Source: an uncultured Lachnospiraceae bacterium (GTDB taxonomy: Bacteria; Bacillota; Clostridia; Lachnospirales; Lachnospiraceae). Taken from it: 64,000 nucleotides of DNA. The stretch is from the NCBI GenBank assembly GCA_910587715.1, contig CAJUMV010000019.1:8210-72209 (forward strand). Direction: 5' to 3'. How positions within the stretch are numbered: position 1 is the stretch's first letter; every line of letters begins with the position of its first letter. Below are positions 1-8,942 of this stretch, piece by piece. The notes beneath the pieces are model-generated. The model saw only the letters and a list, made by a program, of their open reading frames with translations, searched no databases and was not told the DNA's origin. Made by a program: the position numbers and the translations under genes.

Positions 1-1
1 T

Positions 2-475
2 ATGGAATTGTCTGCGGAACATAGTGAACGTGAATTAGAACAAGAGTTAATACAACATATTCAAAAATTTTTATCAGAAATGGGAGGTATGTTTGCGTTT
101 ATTGGAAACCAATATAAAATAGTTGTGGATGGTGATGAATTTTTTATAGATTTATTGTTGTATCATCGAAAATTAAGATGTTTAGTGGCAATAGAACTGA
201 AAATAGGAAAATTCGAACCATCAGATATGGGGCAATTACAGTTTTATTTAACAGCTTTAAATGAACAGGAAAAACTTCCGGAAGAGAATGAATCCATTGG
301 AATTATTATATGCCGCAGTAAGAATAGGACTGTAGTTGAATATGCATTAAAAAGCGCAACGGTGCCAATGGGAGTGGCAACTTATAAGATCAGTAATGAA
401 TTACCAAGGGATATGCGTGAATTATTACCTAAACCGGAAGAGATAGCAAGACGGTTGGATGAAATTGAAGGATAA
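2..475 (+). CDS. YhcG-type (DUF1016) PDDEXK nuclease, C-terminal part
   Basis: This is the 3' end of a gene that starts before the window. The visible 157 residues match the C-terminal nuclease domain of the YhcG/DUF1016 family. A catalytic-type Asp lies in the FFIDLLLYHR stretch, followed by AIELKIGKF (the E-x-K part of a PD-(D/E)XK core) and a GQLQFYL segment typical of the family. Complete family members are about 330-380 residues, so roughly half is missing upstream. The first ATG at position 2 is probably internal. The family is often found near restriction-modification and other defence genes; its exact role is not settled. The DNA is AT-rich like the gene that follows 38 bases later, which suggests that the two were acquired together. 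Family assignment is confident, biological role is not. Confidence 0.8.
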   Translation: MELSAEHSERELEQELIQHIQKFLSEMGGMFAFIGNQYKIVVDGDEFFIDLLLYHRKLRCLVAIELKIGKFEPSDMGQLQFYLTALNEQEKLPEENESIGIIICRSKNRTVVEYALKSATVPMGVATYKISNELPRDMRELLPKPEEIARRLDEIEG

Positions 476-513
476 TAAGTAGAAACTAACGAAAAATGGG
501 AAAGGAAAACACT

Positions 514-3228
514 ATGAAATATGAGATTGCAGTATGTACTAAAGAAGGAGATTCGACAACTTTTAAGGGCAATTTACTGGAAAAGCTTGCCAGAGAAATT
601 CTTGAAGTGCAACAATATAAAGTAACAGAGACTGTCCGGATTACCGGGATGGAAATAGATTTGCTTGCCAGACATAAAATTAGTAATTCTACAATTTTTG
701 TTGAATGCAAAGCATGGGACGGTACTTTGCCAGCAGATGTAATTACAAAATTACTGGGAAATGTAGTTATGAAAAATGCTGATGGAGGATGGCTTATTAC
801 AACAGGAGCATTATCAAAAGATGCAAAGGGGGCACAAGAAGAATGGGAAAGGGAGGATAATGCAAGAAGGCAGATGCTTTCGTTCTATACTGCAGAAAGA
901 ATAATTGAGTTATTATTGGATACTAAACTGATCAGAAAATGTATTCTTTCAAATATAGATTTACAGGGCGAATATGAACAGGGTGAAACAGAAGTATTAT
1001 TTATAACAGATATTGGGAGGTATTGGATTGTTCCAGTAGCAATTAAAAATTCGGGATTGATTACATCTGTGATGGTATTTGATGCTAATACAGGAGAACG
1101 TATTGTAGATACAAAAGTTATAGAAGAACTTAAGAGTAGAAAAAATAAGTATAGTGAATATGAATGGATTTTGGATAAGCAAAAAGATGATAAGGTAGCT
1201 AAAGAACTGCTAAATGAGTATAGAAGTGTTGTACCTGTCATTACAGGAGACGCATGGAATGATTATAGACCGGCAAGACCAGAAGATTTTGTGGGTAGAA
1301 AGCAAAGTATTAAAGAGATATTTAGCTTTTTTGAAGCTGTTATAAGTGGAAAAACGGATACTCGACTATTTGCAATTAAAGCACCATCTGGAATGGGAAA
1401 GAGTTCTCTGATTTCTAAAGTATCAGCAATAGCCAATAAAGCAAAAAAGAATAGAAAATACTTTATATATTCTGTTGATGTAAGAACTGCAATGTCACAG
1501 CGATATGCGGAATTTTCTTTGCGGGCATGCCTTAATAGTGCGCAAAAAGAGAATTTTATAAAATTAAATGATAATAGAAAAGATATAGAATTGAGTTCTA
1601 TTGAGCAGATTTTTGAAGATGGTTATATTTCGAAAATGTTGGATAGTTTGAAAATGGAAGAAAAATGTATTGTTTTGATATTTGATCAATTTGAAGAGTT
1701 ATTTTCGAAAAAGGAGTTGTGGGGACTTTTTGATTCTATTCGAAATTTGAGTAATATGATTGATGCAGAGAAGCAAAATTTTATTTTAGGGTTTGCATGG
1801 AAGACTGATTCATTCGTTCCGCTTGACCATCCTGCATACGCCATGTGGTCTGATTTGAGGGACAGAAGAAAAGAATTTGGTATTTTACCATTTAGTGTAA
1901 GTGAAATTAGAAGCGCTATTAATGTTTTCGGTAATCAGTTAGGAAATCCAATCAATCCCGTTTTGAGAAATTACTTGGTAAATCAATGTCAAGGATATCC
2001 ATGGCTTTTGAAGAAATTGTGTATTCATGTATTTGAATTAATTAAAGAAGGAAGTACACAAGAAAACGTAATAGGAAGAAAATTAGAAATAACAGAATTA
2101 TTTGATAAAGATATATCCGAATTGACAGGTGAGGAACATGCATGTTTGAAAGATATTGCCAAAGATACTCCGGCGGAATACAATCGTATACTTGATTTAT
2201 ATGGAAATAATGTCTTACAACTATTAATTAATAAGAGGATTGTGATACATCGCGGTTCTAAACTTACGCTTTATTGGGATATATTTAGAGATTATATTGT
2301 AAATGGAACAACACCAACTATTACGTTAGATTATATTCCACAATATATGTTTTCGACTATATGTAAAGTTATCATGGTGTTATTAGAAAAAGAAAATGTT
2401 TTGTCTTATGATGAGTTATGCAATAGAGTTGGACTTACAAGTTCCACCATTGATAATGTTATGATTGATATGGTTATGTTTGGGTTGGCAAAACGGGAAA
2501 GCGAGAAAATATATCTGTTGGTTGATAGCTTAGATAGAAGTATAGAATTATTATGGGATTTTTTTAAACGTCATATTTTATATATCGAAAGCCAAAAAGA
2601 ACTCAAAAATGGTTTTACTTATTCAGATTTTAGAGCGTTATTTGTTAAAACATATAATGAAAAATTATTAAACGATAAAACGAGGAATAGATACTCTAGT
2701 AAAATATTTGATTGGTTTATAAAATTAAATTTTTTTGTGGAGAAGGAAGAGGGGTATTTTATAAAAGCGCCAGAATTATCGAATATTAAATTCGATAGTG
2801 AAAGACGAAGAAGTAGGAGCAGGTATAGTGTATCAACAACAGGATTATTTTGGGGACAGACTTCACCAGAAAAAGTAGTTGAAGTTTGGGAGATGATTGA
2901 AAGTGGAAAAAATAATTATGTAGAATTGAAAAATAAAGGTTATAGAAATGCATTAGAAATATTAACAACTACTGTTAGTGTGCAGCGAAATGGTGATAAA
3001 TTAACTACTTCGAAGAGTTTAAATGAAGTTTTTGAGACTATAAATGAAAGTGATACAATTTGTTATGTTAAGGAACTGTTGGGCGAAAATGATATCATAA
3101 AAAGCCTTGAAGTGGGCGAAAAATTGAACGATAAATTTCATAGGAATTGGTTGAAGTATTCTAAGTTAAGGTATGGAAATGCATTATTAAAATGGAGTAA
3201 ATTTCTTAATAAAAAATTTGAGGAGTGA
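514..3228 (+). CDS. Mrr-like nuclease fused to STAND-type NTPase, putative defence protein
   Basis: A 904-residue protein. Residues about 15-130 look like an Mrr/restriction-endonuclease-like PD-(D/E)XK domain: D49 in GMEIDLL, then E64 and K66 in FVECKAW. A linker leads to FVGRKQSI (about 259-266), then a P-loop NTPase with Walker A APSGMGKSS (K296) and Walker B IVLIFDQFEEL (D391); DQFEEL is characteristic of STAND NTPases of the nSTAND1 type. A winged-helix-like stretch follows (LSYDELCNRVGL and after). No transmembrane segment is seen. An in-frame ATG exists at 496, but the ATG at 514 has an AAGGA-type ribosome site at the right distance and is preferred. The architecture (nuclease effector plus STAND switch) resembles Avs-like anti-phage proteins, but the long C-terminal sensor repeats typical of those are not evident. 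Function is therefore inferred. Confidence 0.75.
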   Translation: MKYEIAVCTKEGDSTTFKGNLLEKLAREILEVQQYKVTETVRITGMEIDLLARHKISNSTIFVECKAWDGTLPADVITKLLGNVVMKNADGGWLITTGALSKDAKGAQEEWEREDNARRQMLSFYTAERIIELLLDTKLIRKCILSNIDLQGEYEQGETEVLFITDIGRYWIVPVAIKNSGLITSVMVFDANTGERIVDTKVIEELKSRKNKYSEYEWILDKQKDDKVAKELLNEYRSVVPVITGDAWNDYRPARPEDFVGRKQSIKEIFSFFEAVISGKTDTRLFAIKAPSGMGKSSLISKVSAIANKAKKNRKYFIYSVDVRTAMSQRYAEFSLRACLNSAQKENFIKLNDNRKDIELSSIEQIFEDGYISKMLDSLKMEEKCIVLIFDQFEELFSKKELWGLFDSIRNLSNMIDAEKQNFILGFAWKTDSFVPLDHPAYAMWSDLRDRRKEFGILPFSVSEIRSAINVFGNQLGNPINPVLRNYLVNQCQGYPWLLKKLCIHVFELIKEGSTQENVIGRKLEITELFDKDISELTGEEHACLKDIAKDTPAEYNRILDLYGNNVLQLLINKRIVIHRGSKLTLYWDIFRDYIVNGTTPTITLDYIPQYMFSTICKVIMVLLEKENVLSYDELCNRVGLTSSTIDNVMIDMVMFGLAKRESEKIYLLVDSLDRSIELLWDFFKRHILYIESQKELKNGFTYSDFRALFVKTYNEKLLNDKTRNRYSSKIFDWFIKLNFFVEKEEGYFIKAPELSNIKFDSERRRSRSRYSVSTTGLFWGQTSPEKVVEVWEMIESGKNNYVELKNKGYRNALEILTTTVSVQRNGDKLTTSKSLNEVFETINESDTICYVKELLGENDIIKSLEVGEKLNDKFHRNWLKYSKLRYGNALLKWSKFLNKKFEE

Positions 3229-3811
3229 ATATATAAAATTAAAAAATAATGCATTGGGCGTAAATAAAATAGTTATGAGAAGTAGAAAAGACATTTGTAT
3301 GGTTTTTGGTAATAAAGGTATTGGAAAAAGGAGCAAATTCTTAAAAGAGCAAAAAATTTATAATGTACAGGGAATTTGAAGATATAATAACTTGACAATA
3401 ATTTATCTCTAATTTTATCCCGACTTAGCAATAATTTGCCACACGCCCCACGAAGTTATGCGGGTTTCAGCGTTTTTCACTCAAAAAAAGTGAAAAAAGT
3501 TTGTGACAATAACTTGACACACGCGGGGTATGGGGGACTGTGTGTGGAAAGTAGTCTGCCGGGGTAGAATGGGATGGTAAACCTAAAAGTAAATTATTGC
3601 TTTTCGATTAATAGGAAAATTCAAGAAAAAAACATATGTTCGCAAAACGGTTGAAAAAGTAGCGATAGCATGATATGATTTTATATATGTAATAAGATTT
3701 CAGCTAAGGCAATACGGGAGGAAAAGTGAAATATGTGGATGATATACTGATAAAGCATTCCCATGATGGATTTGCGCTTAAAGATGAAAGAAAAATAAAA
3801 GGAGCCTGCCC
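3229..3811. other. AT-rich non-coding stretch with short repeats
   Basis: No convincing gene is visible here. It contains an inverted repeat TTTTTCACT / AGTGAAAAA around 3,473-3,498 without a proper T-run, and two similar direct copies: CAATAATTTGCCACACGCCCC near 3,429 and CAATAACTTGACACACGCGGG near 3,507. A small reading frame from GTG 3,726 to stop 3,872 (48 codons, GGGAGG 4 bases upstream) overlaps the start of the next gene in another frame; nothing about it is recognisable, so it is not called as a gene. The stretch marks the boundary between the AT-rich defence genes and the GC-rich chromosome. Confidence 0.5.
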
Positions 3812-4363
3812 ATACAACCCACCTGGTCCAACATCGAACAACACATACTTACTTGCACCCACTGTCCCTTAAGCCGCACCAGAAATCTGCCCGTCATGGG
3901 ACGGGGCAGCCATGAAGCGGAGATTATGCTGATTGCCGAGGCGCCCGGCGCGCAGGAGGACCAGCAGGGTATTCCCTTTGTGGGGCGCTCCGGAGAAATT
4001 CTGGACAGGCTTTTGCAGGACTGCGGACTGAGCAGAGACGAAATCTACATCACCAATATTTTAAAATGTCATCCGCCCGGCAACCGCGACCCGAAAGAGG
4101 GGGAAAAGGAGGCGTGCTTTCCCTATCTGAAATATGAGACATTTCTGTTAAAGCCCAAAATTATAGTCTGTCTGGGGCGTGTCGCCGCGCAGAGAATCAT
4201 TTCGCCGGATTTTAAAATTACCAGACAGCACGGCACTTGGACATGCCGGAAGGACTGCGCGCTGACTGCGACTTATCACCCTTCGGCAATTCTGCGGGAC
4301 CCTTCCAAATATGAGGGGGTGAAAGAAGACTTTCTGGAAATTGTAAAAAGATGTAAGGAATAG
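3812..4363 (+). CDS. Family 4 (Fe-S) uracil-DNA glycosylase, apparent ATA start
   Basis: This enzyme removes uracil from DNA in base-excision repair. From the ATA at 3,812 the product has 183 residues and carries all four cysteines of the family 4 [4Fe-4S] cluster: C15 and C18 (CTHC), C86 (ILKCHPP) and C102 (EACFPYL), at essentially the spacing known for this family. It also has GEAPG-like IAEAPGAQEDQQG (active-site loop) and TYHPSAILR near the C-terminus. The first ATG, at 3,896, would remove the CTHC pair and the conserved TWSNIEQHI helix, so it cannot give a normal enzyme. AAAAGGAG lies 7 bases before the ATA, an ideal distance. Either initiation occurs at ATA, or ATG has mutated to ATA. 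Neighbours give no operon context. Function is confident; the start is the open question. Confidence 0.85.
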   Translation: MQPTWSNIEQHILTCTHCPLSRTRNLPVMGRGSHEAEIMLIAEAPGAQEDQQGIPFVGRSGEILDRLLQDCGLSRDEIYITNILKCHPPGNRDPKEGEKEACFPYLKYETFLLKPKIIVCLGRVAAQRIISPDFKITRQHGTWTCRKDCALTATYHPSAILRDPSKYEGVKEDFLEIVKRCKE

Positions 4364-4525
4364 AATAAGGGAAAAGAGTGGAAAAGAATAGTTATGTAAA
4401 CCAAAAATGCAAAGTATACCCAAAAAGAGACAATGTATACCATTCACCTTCCCATTTCCTCTGTATTCCCCTATAATAATACAGATACTTTTGCGGTTAG
4501 TTCCACAGAGGAGGAGACAGAACGT

Positions 4526-6229
4526 ATGAAGACGAAGAAACTCAGTATTGCGGCGCAGCTTTTTCTCTTTATTTTGGGATCGGCTATTATCGTGGCATTG
4601 ATTGTGGGGAGTGTTGCCTATTCAAACATGGGTGATTTCCTGCAAAAGAAATGCAAGGATGACGTGATGGAGATTGCGGTGATTGCCGCGGAAAATGTGG
4701 ATGGCGGGGTTTTTGCGAAAGCGATGGAAGGGGAGGAAGCGGCACTTCTTGCTGTGAAAGACAGCCTGAGTTTCTTTCTGGTAGGCGATTCGGTCACTTA
4801 CGTCTACACGCTGATGCCAAAAAACGCGGACTTGTTTCAGTTCGTGGTGGACACAGACCCGGATGACCCCGGCGAATACGCGGAGGATTACGAGGCGCAG
4901 GACGCCATGTTTGAGGCGATGCAGGGCGCATCTTCGGTGACGAAAGACCCTTTCACTGACGAGTGGGGCACATTCTACAGCGGGTATGCGCCGATCATGC
5001 TTGACGGCAGGGTGCTTGGCATTGTGGCGGTGGATTATGAGGCGTCTTCTATTCGGACTTCCTTAAACAGCCTGATTCGCAATATTCTATTCGCGGTGGG
5101 CGCGGCTCTGGTTTTTGCGGTTGCCGCGGCGCTGTTAGTTGCGGTCAGGATGCGGCGCAATTTTGTGAAAGTAAACGATAAAATCGTGGAGGTGGCATCC
5201 GACGACGGGGACTTGACGAAGGTGTTAAACATCACTTCGGGGGATGAACTGGAAGTGATTGGAAACAGCTTAAACCGTCTTTTGGAGAAAACTGCCAATA
5301 CGGTCAGGGAGATTAAGGGCGGAACCGACAGTATTGAGTCGAAAATGGATAATATCAACACCCATGTGTCAGGCTCTGCCGCGCAGGTGACGGGCATCAA
5401 CGATACCATACACTCCATGGTGGCGGCGACGGAGCAGATTGCGGCATCCGTCGGGACGGTGAGCGAGCAGGTGGAATATGTATATATGGATATTCAGAAT
5501 ATCGTTGAGGTGGTTGCGGGCAATACGATTGGTCTGCAGGAGATTAACGCATCTTCCGCGGAACTGAACGATACAGCGCAGACCTCTTATGCGGGAATCG
5601 GGAAAAATGTGGAGAAAATGTCCGCAATGTTGAAAGAGGAAAAGAAAAAAGCGGAAGCGGTGCTCCGGATCAAAGAGTTGTCGGAGACGATTCTGGGGAT
5701 TTCCGGACAGACCAATCTGCTGGCGCTAAACGCGTCCATAGAAGCGGCAAGGGCAGGAGAAGCGGGGAAAGGGTTCGCCGTGGTAGCGGGAGAGATTGGC
5801 GCGCTGGCGGGCAATACCAATGACGCCGCCAATGAAATCCAGAAAATGAGTAAGGAAGTGGTGGAAGCCATTCAGGGCCTTGGCGCGCTGGCGGATAAGA
5901 TGCTGCAATTTCTGGAGAATGAAATTTCCGGGGATTACCAGAAATTCGGCGGGCTGTCTCATGGGTTTGCGGAAAAATCCGAAGAAATCAGGGCGTCCAT
6001 GGAACAGCTTTTGAAAAATATGGAAGAGTATGCCGGTGTACTGGAAAAAATCAGAATGGCGATGGAGTCCGTCGGCGGCGCTTCCGAGGAAAACAGTGCG
6101 GAGATTCTCCAGCTTTCGGAACGTGTCGGGATGATAGACGAGGAGATGAAGAGCATAGAGACTACGGCAGCGGATACTTTTTCCGCGATTTCGGTTATGA
6201 ACCGCGAACTGAGCGGGTATCGAGTGTAG
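4526..6229 (+). CDS. Methyl-accepting chemotaxis protein
   Basis: A transmembrane chemoreceptor of 567 residues that signals to CheA/CheW. Transmembrane segment 1 is at about 11-32. An extracellular Cache-like sensor domain follows (about 35-180, with YVYTLMP and WGTFYSGYAP stretches), then transmembrane segment 2 at about 185-207, a HAMP domain and the cytoplasmic coiled coil. The signalling hairpin is recognisable (QTNLLALNASIEAARAGE, about 395-412), followed by GKGFAVVAGEIGALA. A longer frame opens at 4,433, but the ATG at 4,526 follows AGAGGAGGAG at the right distance and immediately gives the membrane anchor, so it is preferred. The gene stands alone and ends at a strong terminator. The ligand cannot be told from sequence. 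Confidence 0.92.
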   Translation: MKTKKLSIAAQLFLFILGSAIIVALIVGSVAYSNMGDFLQKKCKDDVMEIAVIAAENVDGGVFAKAMEGEEAALLAVKDSLSFFLVGDSVTYVYTLMPKNADLFQFVVDTDPDDPGEYAEDYEAQDAMFEAMQGASSVTKDPFTDEWGTFYSGYAPIMLDGRVLGIVAVDYEASSIRTSLNSLIRNILFAVGAALVFAVAAALLVAVRMRRNFVKVNDKIVEVASDDGDLTKVLNITSGDELEVIGNSLNRLLEKTANTVREIKGGTDSIESKMDNINTHVSGSAAQVTGINDTIHSMVAATEQIAASVGTVSEQVEYVYMDIQNIVEVVAGNTIGLQEINASSAELNDTAQTSYAGIGKNVEKMSAMLKEEKKKAEAVLRIKELSETILGISGQTNLLALNASIEAARAGEAGKGFAVVAGEIGALAGNTNDAANEIQKMSKEVVEAIQGLGALADKMLQFLENEISGDYQKFGGLSHGFAEKSEEIRASMEQLLKNMEEYAGVLEKIRMAMESVGGASEENSAEILQLSERVGMIDEEMKSIETTAADTFSAISVMNRELSGYRV

Positions 6230-6250
6230 GATAAACAGATATAGAATGCA

Positions 6251-6296
6251 AAGAACTCTGCAAACGATCTAAATCGAGAAGGCAGAGTTCTTTTTT
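6251..6296. terminator. Rho-independent terminator, possibly bidirectional
   Basis: An 11-base-pair perfect stem AAGAACTCTGC / GCAGAGTTCTT runs from 6,251-6,261 to 6,282-6,292 and is followed by a T-run to 6,296. It sits between the convergent chemoreceptor and metallo-hydrolase genes. The opposite strand carries only a short T-run, so it may serve both genes. Confidence 0.85.
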
Positions 6297-6323
6297 ATGT
6301 GCAGACCCGAATATGGAAGTTTG

Positions 6324-7577
6324 TCAGGGTTTACAATTTTTGCAGGGTTCATAACCCTGCGAGATAATGCTCTCCCGACTCTCCGAACTGTCCTGCCTGT
6401 TCGTGGTAGGCAGGGAATGGCAGGAGGGTCTGTGGAATTTCTTCGTCTTGACGTTCAGTACATAGGTCAGTTCGCTTGTGACGGCAGGCGTGCTCTCCTG
6501 CGGTTTTTCTTCCACGGCGGGCGCGGTTTCTTTCTGTGTCTGCGCGGGTGCCGGATCAGACGCCGCCGGTGCTGCGGGCTGTCCGGAATCACCAGATGGT
6601 TTCGGCTGTATCGTTGCCGGTGCCGCTTTTCTGGTTGAGGTAGCAGTATCCGTCTTTGCGCCGGCAGAGGATTTCGCAGAATCAGCGCTGCCGCCTGTCG
6701 GCTCGCCTGCCTTCCAGCTTTCGGATGCAGGTACGTTGAAGGAAATGGACTTGCCGTCCGTGGTCGCAATGATCGTGCCTTCTTCATCCGTCCGGTAAAC
6801 CATGACGCCGTTTGTGCGCAGCGTGTTCAGCGTTTCTGCATGGGGATGCCCGTAGGAATTGCCTTCCCCGCAGCTGATAACGGCATAAAACGGATCAATC
6901 GCTTTGAAAAAATCTTGGGAAGTCGAATATTTGCTGCCGTGATGCCCTACCTTATACACGTCCGCGGAAATATCGATGCCTGTCTTTAACATATCGTTTT
7001 CGGCGTCCTCGCCGGCGTCCCCGGTAAACAGGAAAGAGCGGTTCCCGTTTTTCAAAAGCAGGGCGATGGAGGCGTCGTTGGGATTATCGTAAGTGTCGCC
7101 TGGCGCTAGTATGGTAATGCTGGCAGTCCCGAGGGTATATTTGGAGTTGACTGTCGGAGTCAGTGCTTTCAGTCGTTTATCATCAAGCGACTGCATCAGT
7201 TTCTGGTAAGTTTTGTTGTCTTTCTCAAAGTTAGAGACAAACACCTTTCCGATAGCAAACTTCGTGATAATCACAGGCGCGCCGCCGATATGGTCAGCGT
7301 CCGGATGGGTCAATATCAGATAATCCAGCTTGGAAATTTTCTGCTTCTGGAGATAGTTTTGGATGGCGGTGCCTTTGGTATCGTCGCCCGCATCAATCAG
7401 CATGGCGTGTCCGCCGCAGGTAACGAGCGTGGCGTCGCCCTGTCCCACGTCTATAAAATGCACGTCCATCTGTTCGGGATTGGCGGCGTAAGCCGGCACG
7501 GGAGCAGAAAGCACGCACCCGAAAAGGACGGCGGCTGTCAAAACCAGATGTAAGATTCTTGACGTCAATTTTTTCAT
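6324..7577 (-). CDS. Secreted ComEC-like metallo-beta-lactamase-fold hydrolase
   Basis: A 417-residue exported protein on the minus strand. It has a signal peptide (about 1-31, cut near PAYAA), then a metallo-beta-lactamase fold like the C-terminal part of ComEC: HFIDVGQGDATL, ILTHPDADHIGG (metal-binding THxDADH), LFTGDAGE, VGHHGSKYS and SYGHPH. A low-complexity Ala/Ser/Pro/Thr linker (about 285-365) leads to a C-terminal domain beginning YVLNVKTKKFHRPSC and ending GYEPCKNCKP. This Cys/His domain commonly follows such hydrolases and nucleases in clostridia. Ribosome site AGAGAGG lies 8 bases before the ATG. Family members degrade extracellular DNA or related phosphodiesters; the exact substrate is unknown. 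It faces the LacI-family gene across a region with three palindromes. Confidence 0.85.
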   Translation of the reverse strand: MKKLTSRILHLVLTAAVLFGCVLSAPVPAYAANPEQMDVHFIDVGQGDATLVTCGGHAMLIDAGDDTKGTAIQNYLQKQKISKLDYLILTHPDADHIGGAPVIITKFAIGKVFVSNFEKDNKTYQKLMQSLDDKRLKALTPTVNSKYTLGTASITILAPGDTYDNPNDASIALLLKNGNRSFLFTGDAGEDAENDMLKTGIDISADVYKVGHHGSKYSTSQDFFKAIDPFYAVISCGEGNSYGHPHAETLNTLRTNGVMVYRTDEEGTIIATTDGKSISFNVPASESWKAGEPTGGSADSAKSSAGAKTDTATSTRKAAPATIQPKPSGDSGQPAAPAASDPAPAQTQKETAPAVEEKPQESTPAVTSELTYVLNVKTKKFHRPSCHSLPTTNRQDSSESRESIISQGYEPCKNCKP

Positions 7578-7613
7578 CGTAAAAACCTCTCTTTCTTCTG
7601 CGCATTTTTACTG

Positions 7614-7627
7614 TCTGACATGTCAGA
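7614..7627. promoter_or_regulatory. 14-base perfect palindrome upstream of the metallo-hydrolase
   Basis: TCTGACATGTCAGA is perfectly self-complementary and lies about 37 bases before the start codon of the minus-strand hydrolase. A second palindrome, GTCGATATCGAC, is at 7,677-7,688. Both could be operators in the divergent promoter region, but no partner sites were recognised elsewhere in the window. Confidence 0.35.
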
Positions 7628-7732
7628 GTTATTTTGTTGTAAAATATGGGATGCGTTAAGTATATCATATTTTCCTGTCGATATCGACGAGAATCTTTAG
7701 TCGGGTGCGCGTGGGTGTGAATTGTGACGAAA

Positions 7733-7748
7733 CCGGTTGCGCAATCGG
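7733..7748. promoter_or_regulatory. Candidate LacI-family operator, autoregulatory
   Basis: CCGGTTGCGCAATCGG is a 16-base near-perfect palindrome (one mismatched pair) centred on a CG step, the usual design of LacI-family operators. It lies about 53 bases before the LacI-family gene. Twelve of its bases, TTGCGCAATCGG, recur in inverted orientation at 27,950-27,961, in front of the galactanase operon. Confidence 0.5.
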
Positions 7749-7801
7749 CCCGAATCTGGTAATCTAAAATCGAGTAATCAGCGGGAAAGGGGCACATTCC
7801 T

Positions 7802-8800
7802 ATGGAAGAAAGAAATCTTACAATCGCGGATATTGCGCAGGAGCTGGGCGTTTCGAAAACGACCGTATCCAGAGCCATGTCCGGCAAGGGAAGGATTGGG
7901 GAAGAGACGCGCAAAAGGGTGCAGGCATATATCGAAGCGCATCATTACAGCCCGAATGTGGTGGCGAAGGGGCTTGCGCAGAACAAAACGTTTAATCTGG
8001 GACTGGTGCTGCCCGGGGATTATCAGATCGTGGAACTGCCCTTTTTCCAGAAATGTATGATGGGCGTCAGCCGGACAGCCTCCGCCGCAGGGTATGATGT
8101 GCTGCTTTCCATGGTGACTGCGGATAAAATCACACAGCTTGAGCGGGCGGTGACAAACCGCAAAATCGACGGGGTGATTCTCACACGGACACTGGCGGAC
8201 GACGCGCCCATGCGCTATCTGCAGGAAAACGGCGTGCCGTTCGTGGCGATTGGCAGTACCGACACCGCAGGGGCGGTTCAGATTGATAATGACCACAGGG
8301 GCGCCTGCCGGGAGCTGACGGGAAGACTGTTAGACAAAGGCGTTCGCAGCCTGGCGCTGATTGGCGGCAGAGAAGAATATGTGGTGACGAAAAACCGTTT
8401 TCTTGGATTTGAGGACGCCTTTGGGGAGCGGCAGGACTGGAACGGCAGCAGGCGGACTTTTCTCAACATAGACGATGAGCGGGAAGTGGAAAAAATCGTG
8501 GAGGAGCTTCTGGCGGATCAGGTCGAGTGTATGGTATGCATGGATGATTTTCTGTGCGGCTGTGTACTGAATGCCCTGCAGCTTCGGCAGATTGCGGTGC
8601 CGGAACAGGTGCAGGTGGTGTCCTTTTATGACAGTACCGTGCTGGAAAACCGCATTCCGGCAATCACGTCTATTCGTTTCGATGTGGAGGAGCTTGGAAA
8701 AAAGGCATGTGCGCTGTTATTGCGGATGCTGGACGGGGAAGCGGTGGAAGAGCGCACCCTTCTGGGATATGAGGTGCGGATGCGAAAGTCCACGAGGTGA
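7802..8800 (+). CDS. LacI-family transcriptional regulator
   Basis: A 332-residue DNA-binding repressor. The N-terminal helix-turn-helix reads TIADIAQELGVSKTTVSRAM (7-26), followed by the hinge-type SPNVVAKGLAQNKTFNLGLV. The rest is a periplasmic-binding-protein-like sugar sensor (IDGVILTR, IDNDHRGACRELTGRLL, MDDFLCGCVLNALQ, TSIRFDVEELGKKAC). Ribosome site AAAGGGG lies 9 bases before ATG. It is transcribed alone and divergently from the metallo-hydrolase. The candidate operator just upstream suggests autoregulation. Because the same 12-base core lies in the leader of the 28,057-31,379 glycan operon, galactan or oligogalactoside use is the best guess for its regulon. The inducer is not identifiable from sequence. 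Confidence 0.92.
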   Translation: MEERNLTIADIAQELGVSKTTVSRAMSGKGRIGEETRKRVQAYIEAHHYSPNVVAKGLAQNKTFNLGLVLPGDYQIVELPFFQKCMMGVSRTASAAGYDVLLSMVTADKITQLERAVTNRKIDGVILTRTLADDAPMRYLQENGVPFVAIGSTDTAGAVQIDNDHRGACRELTGRLLDKGVRSLALIGGREEYVVTKNRFLGFEDAFGERQDWNGSRRTFLNIDDEREVEKIVEELLADQVECMVCMDDFLCGCVLNALQLRQIAVPEQVQVVSFYDSTVLENRIPAITSIRFDVEELGKKACALLLRMLDGEAVEERTLLGYEVRMRKSTR

Positions 8801-8942
8801 AAGTGTAAGGCGCACAAAAACAAATCTAAAATAGTTTACAAGAATGTTTGATGACAAATGAACGAAAGGAGTATATACTTAAATCTAAACAAAGCAATTT
8901 GGCTAGATGTGGCAAGTGTGTGGGAATCAAAGGAATTAGGTT

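Noticed and set aside
3473..3498. TTTTTCACT/AGTGAAAAA inverted repeat considered as a terminator
   Set aside because: A/T-rich stem with no T-run after it and more than 240 bases from the preceding gene.
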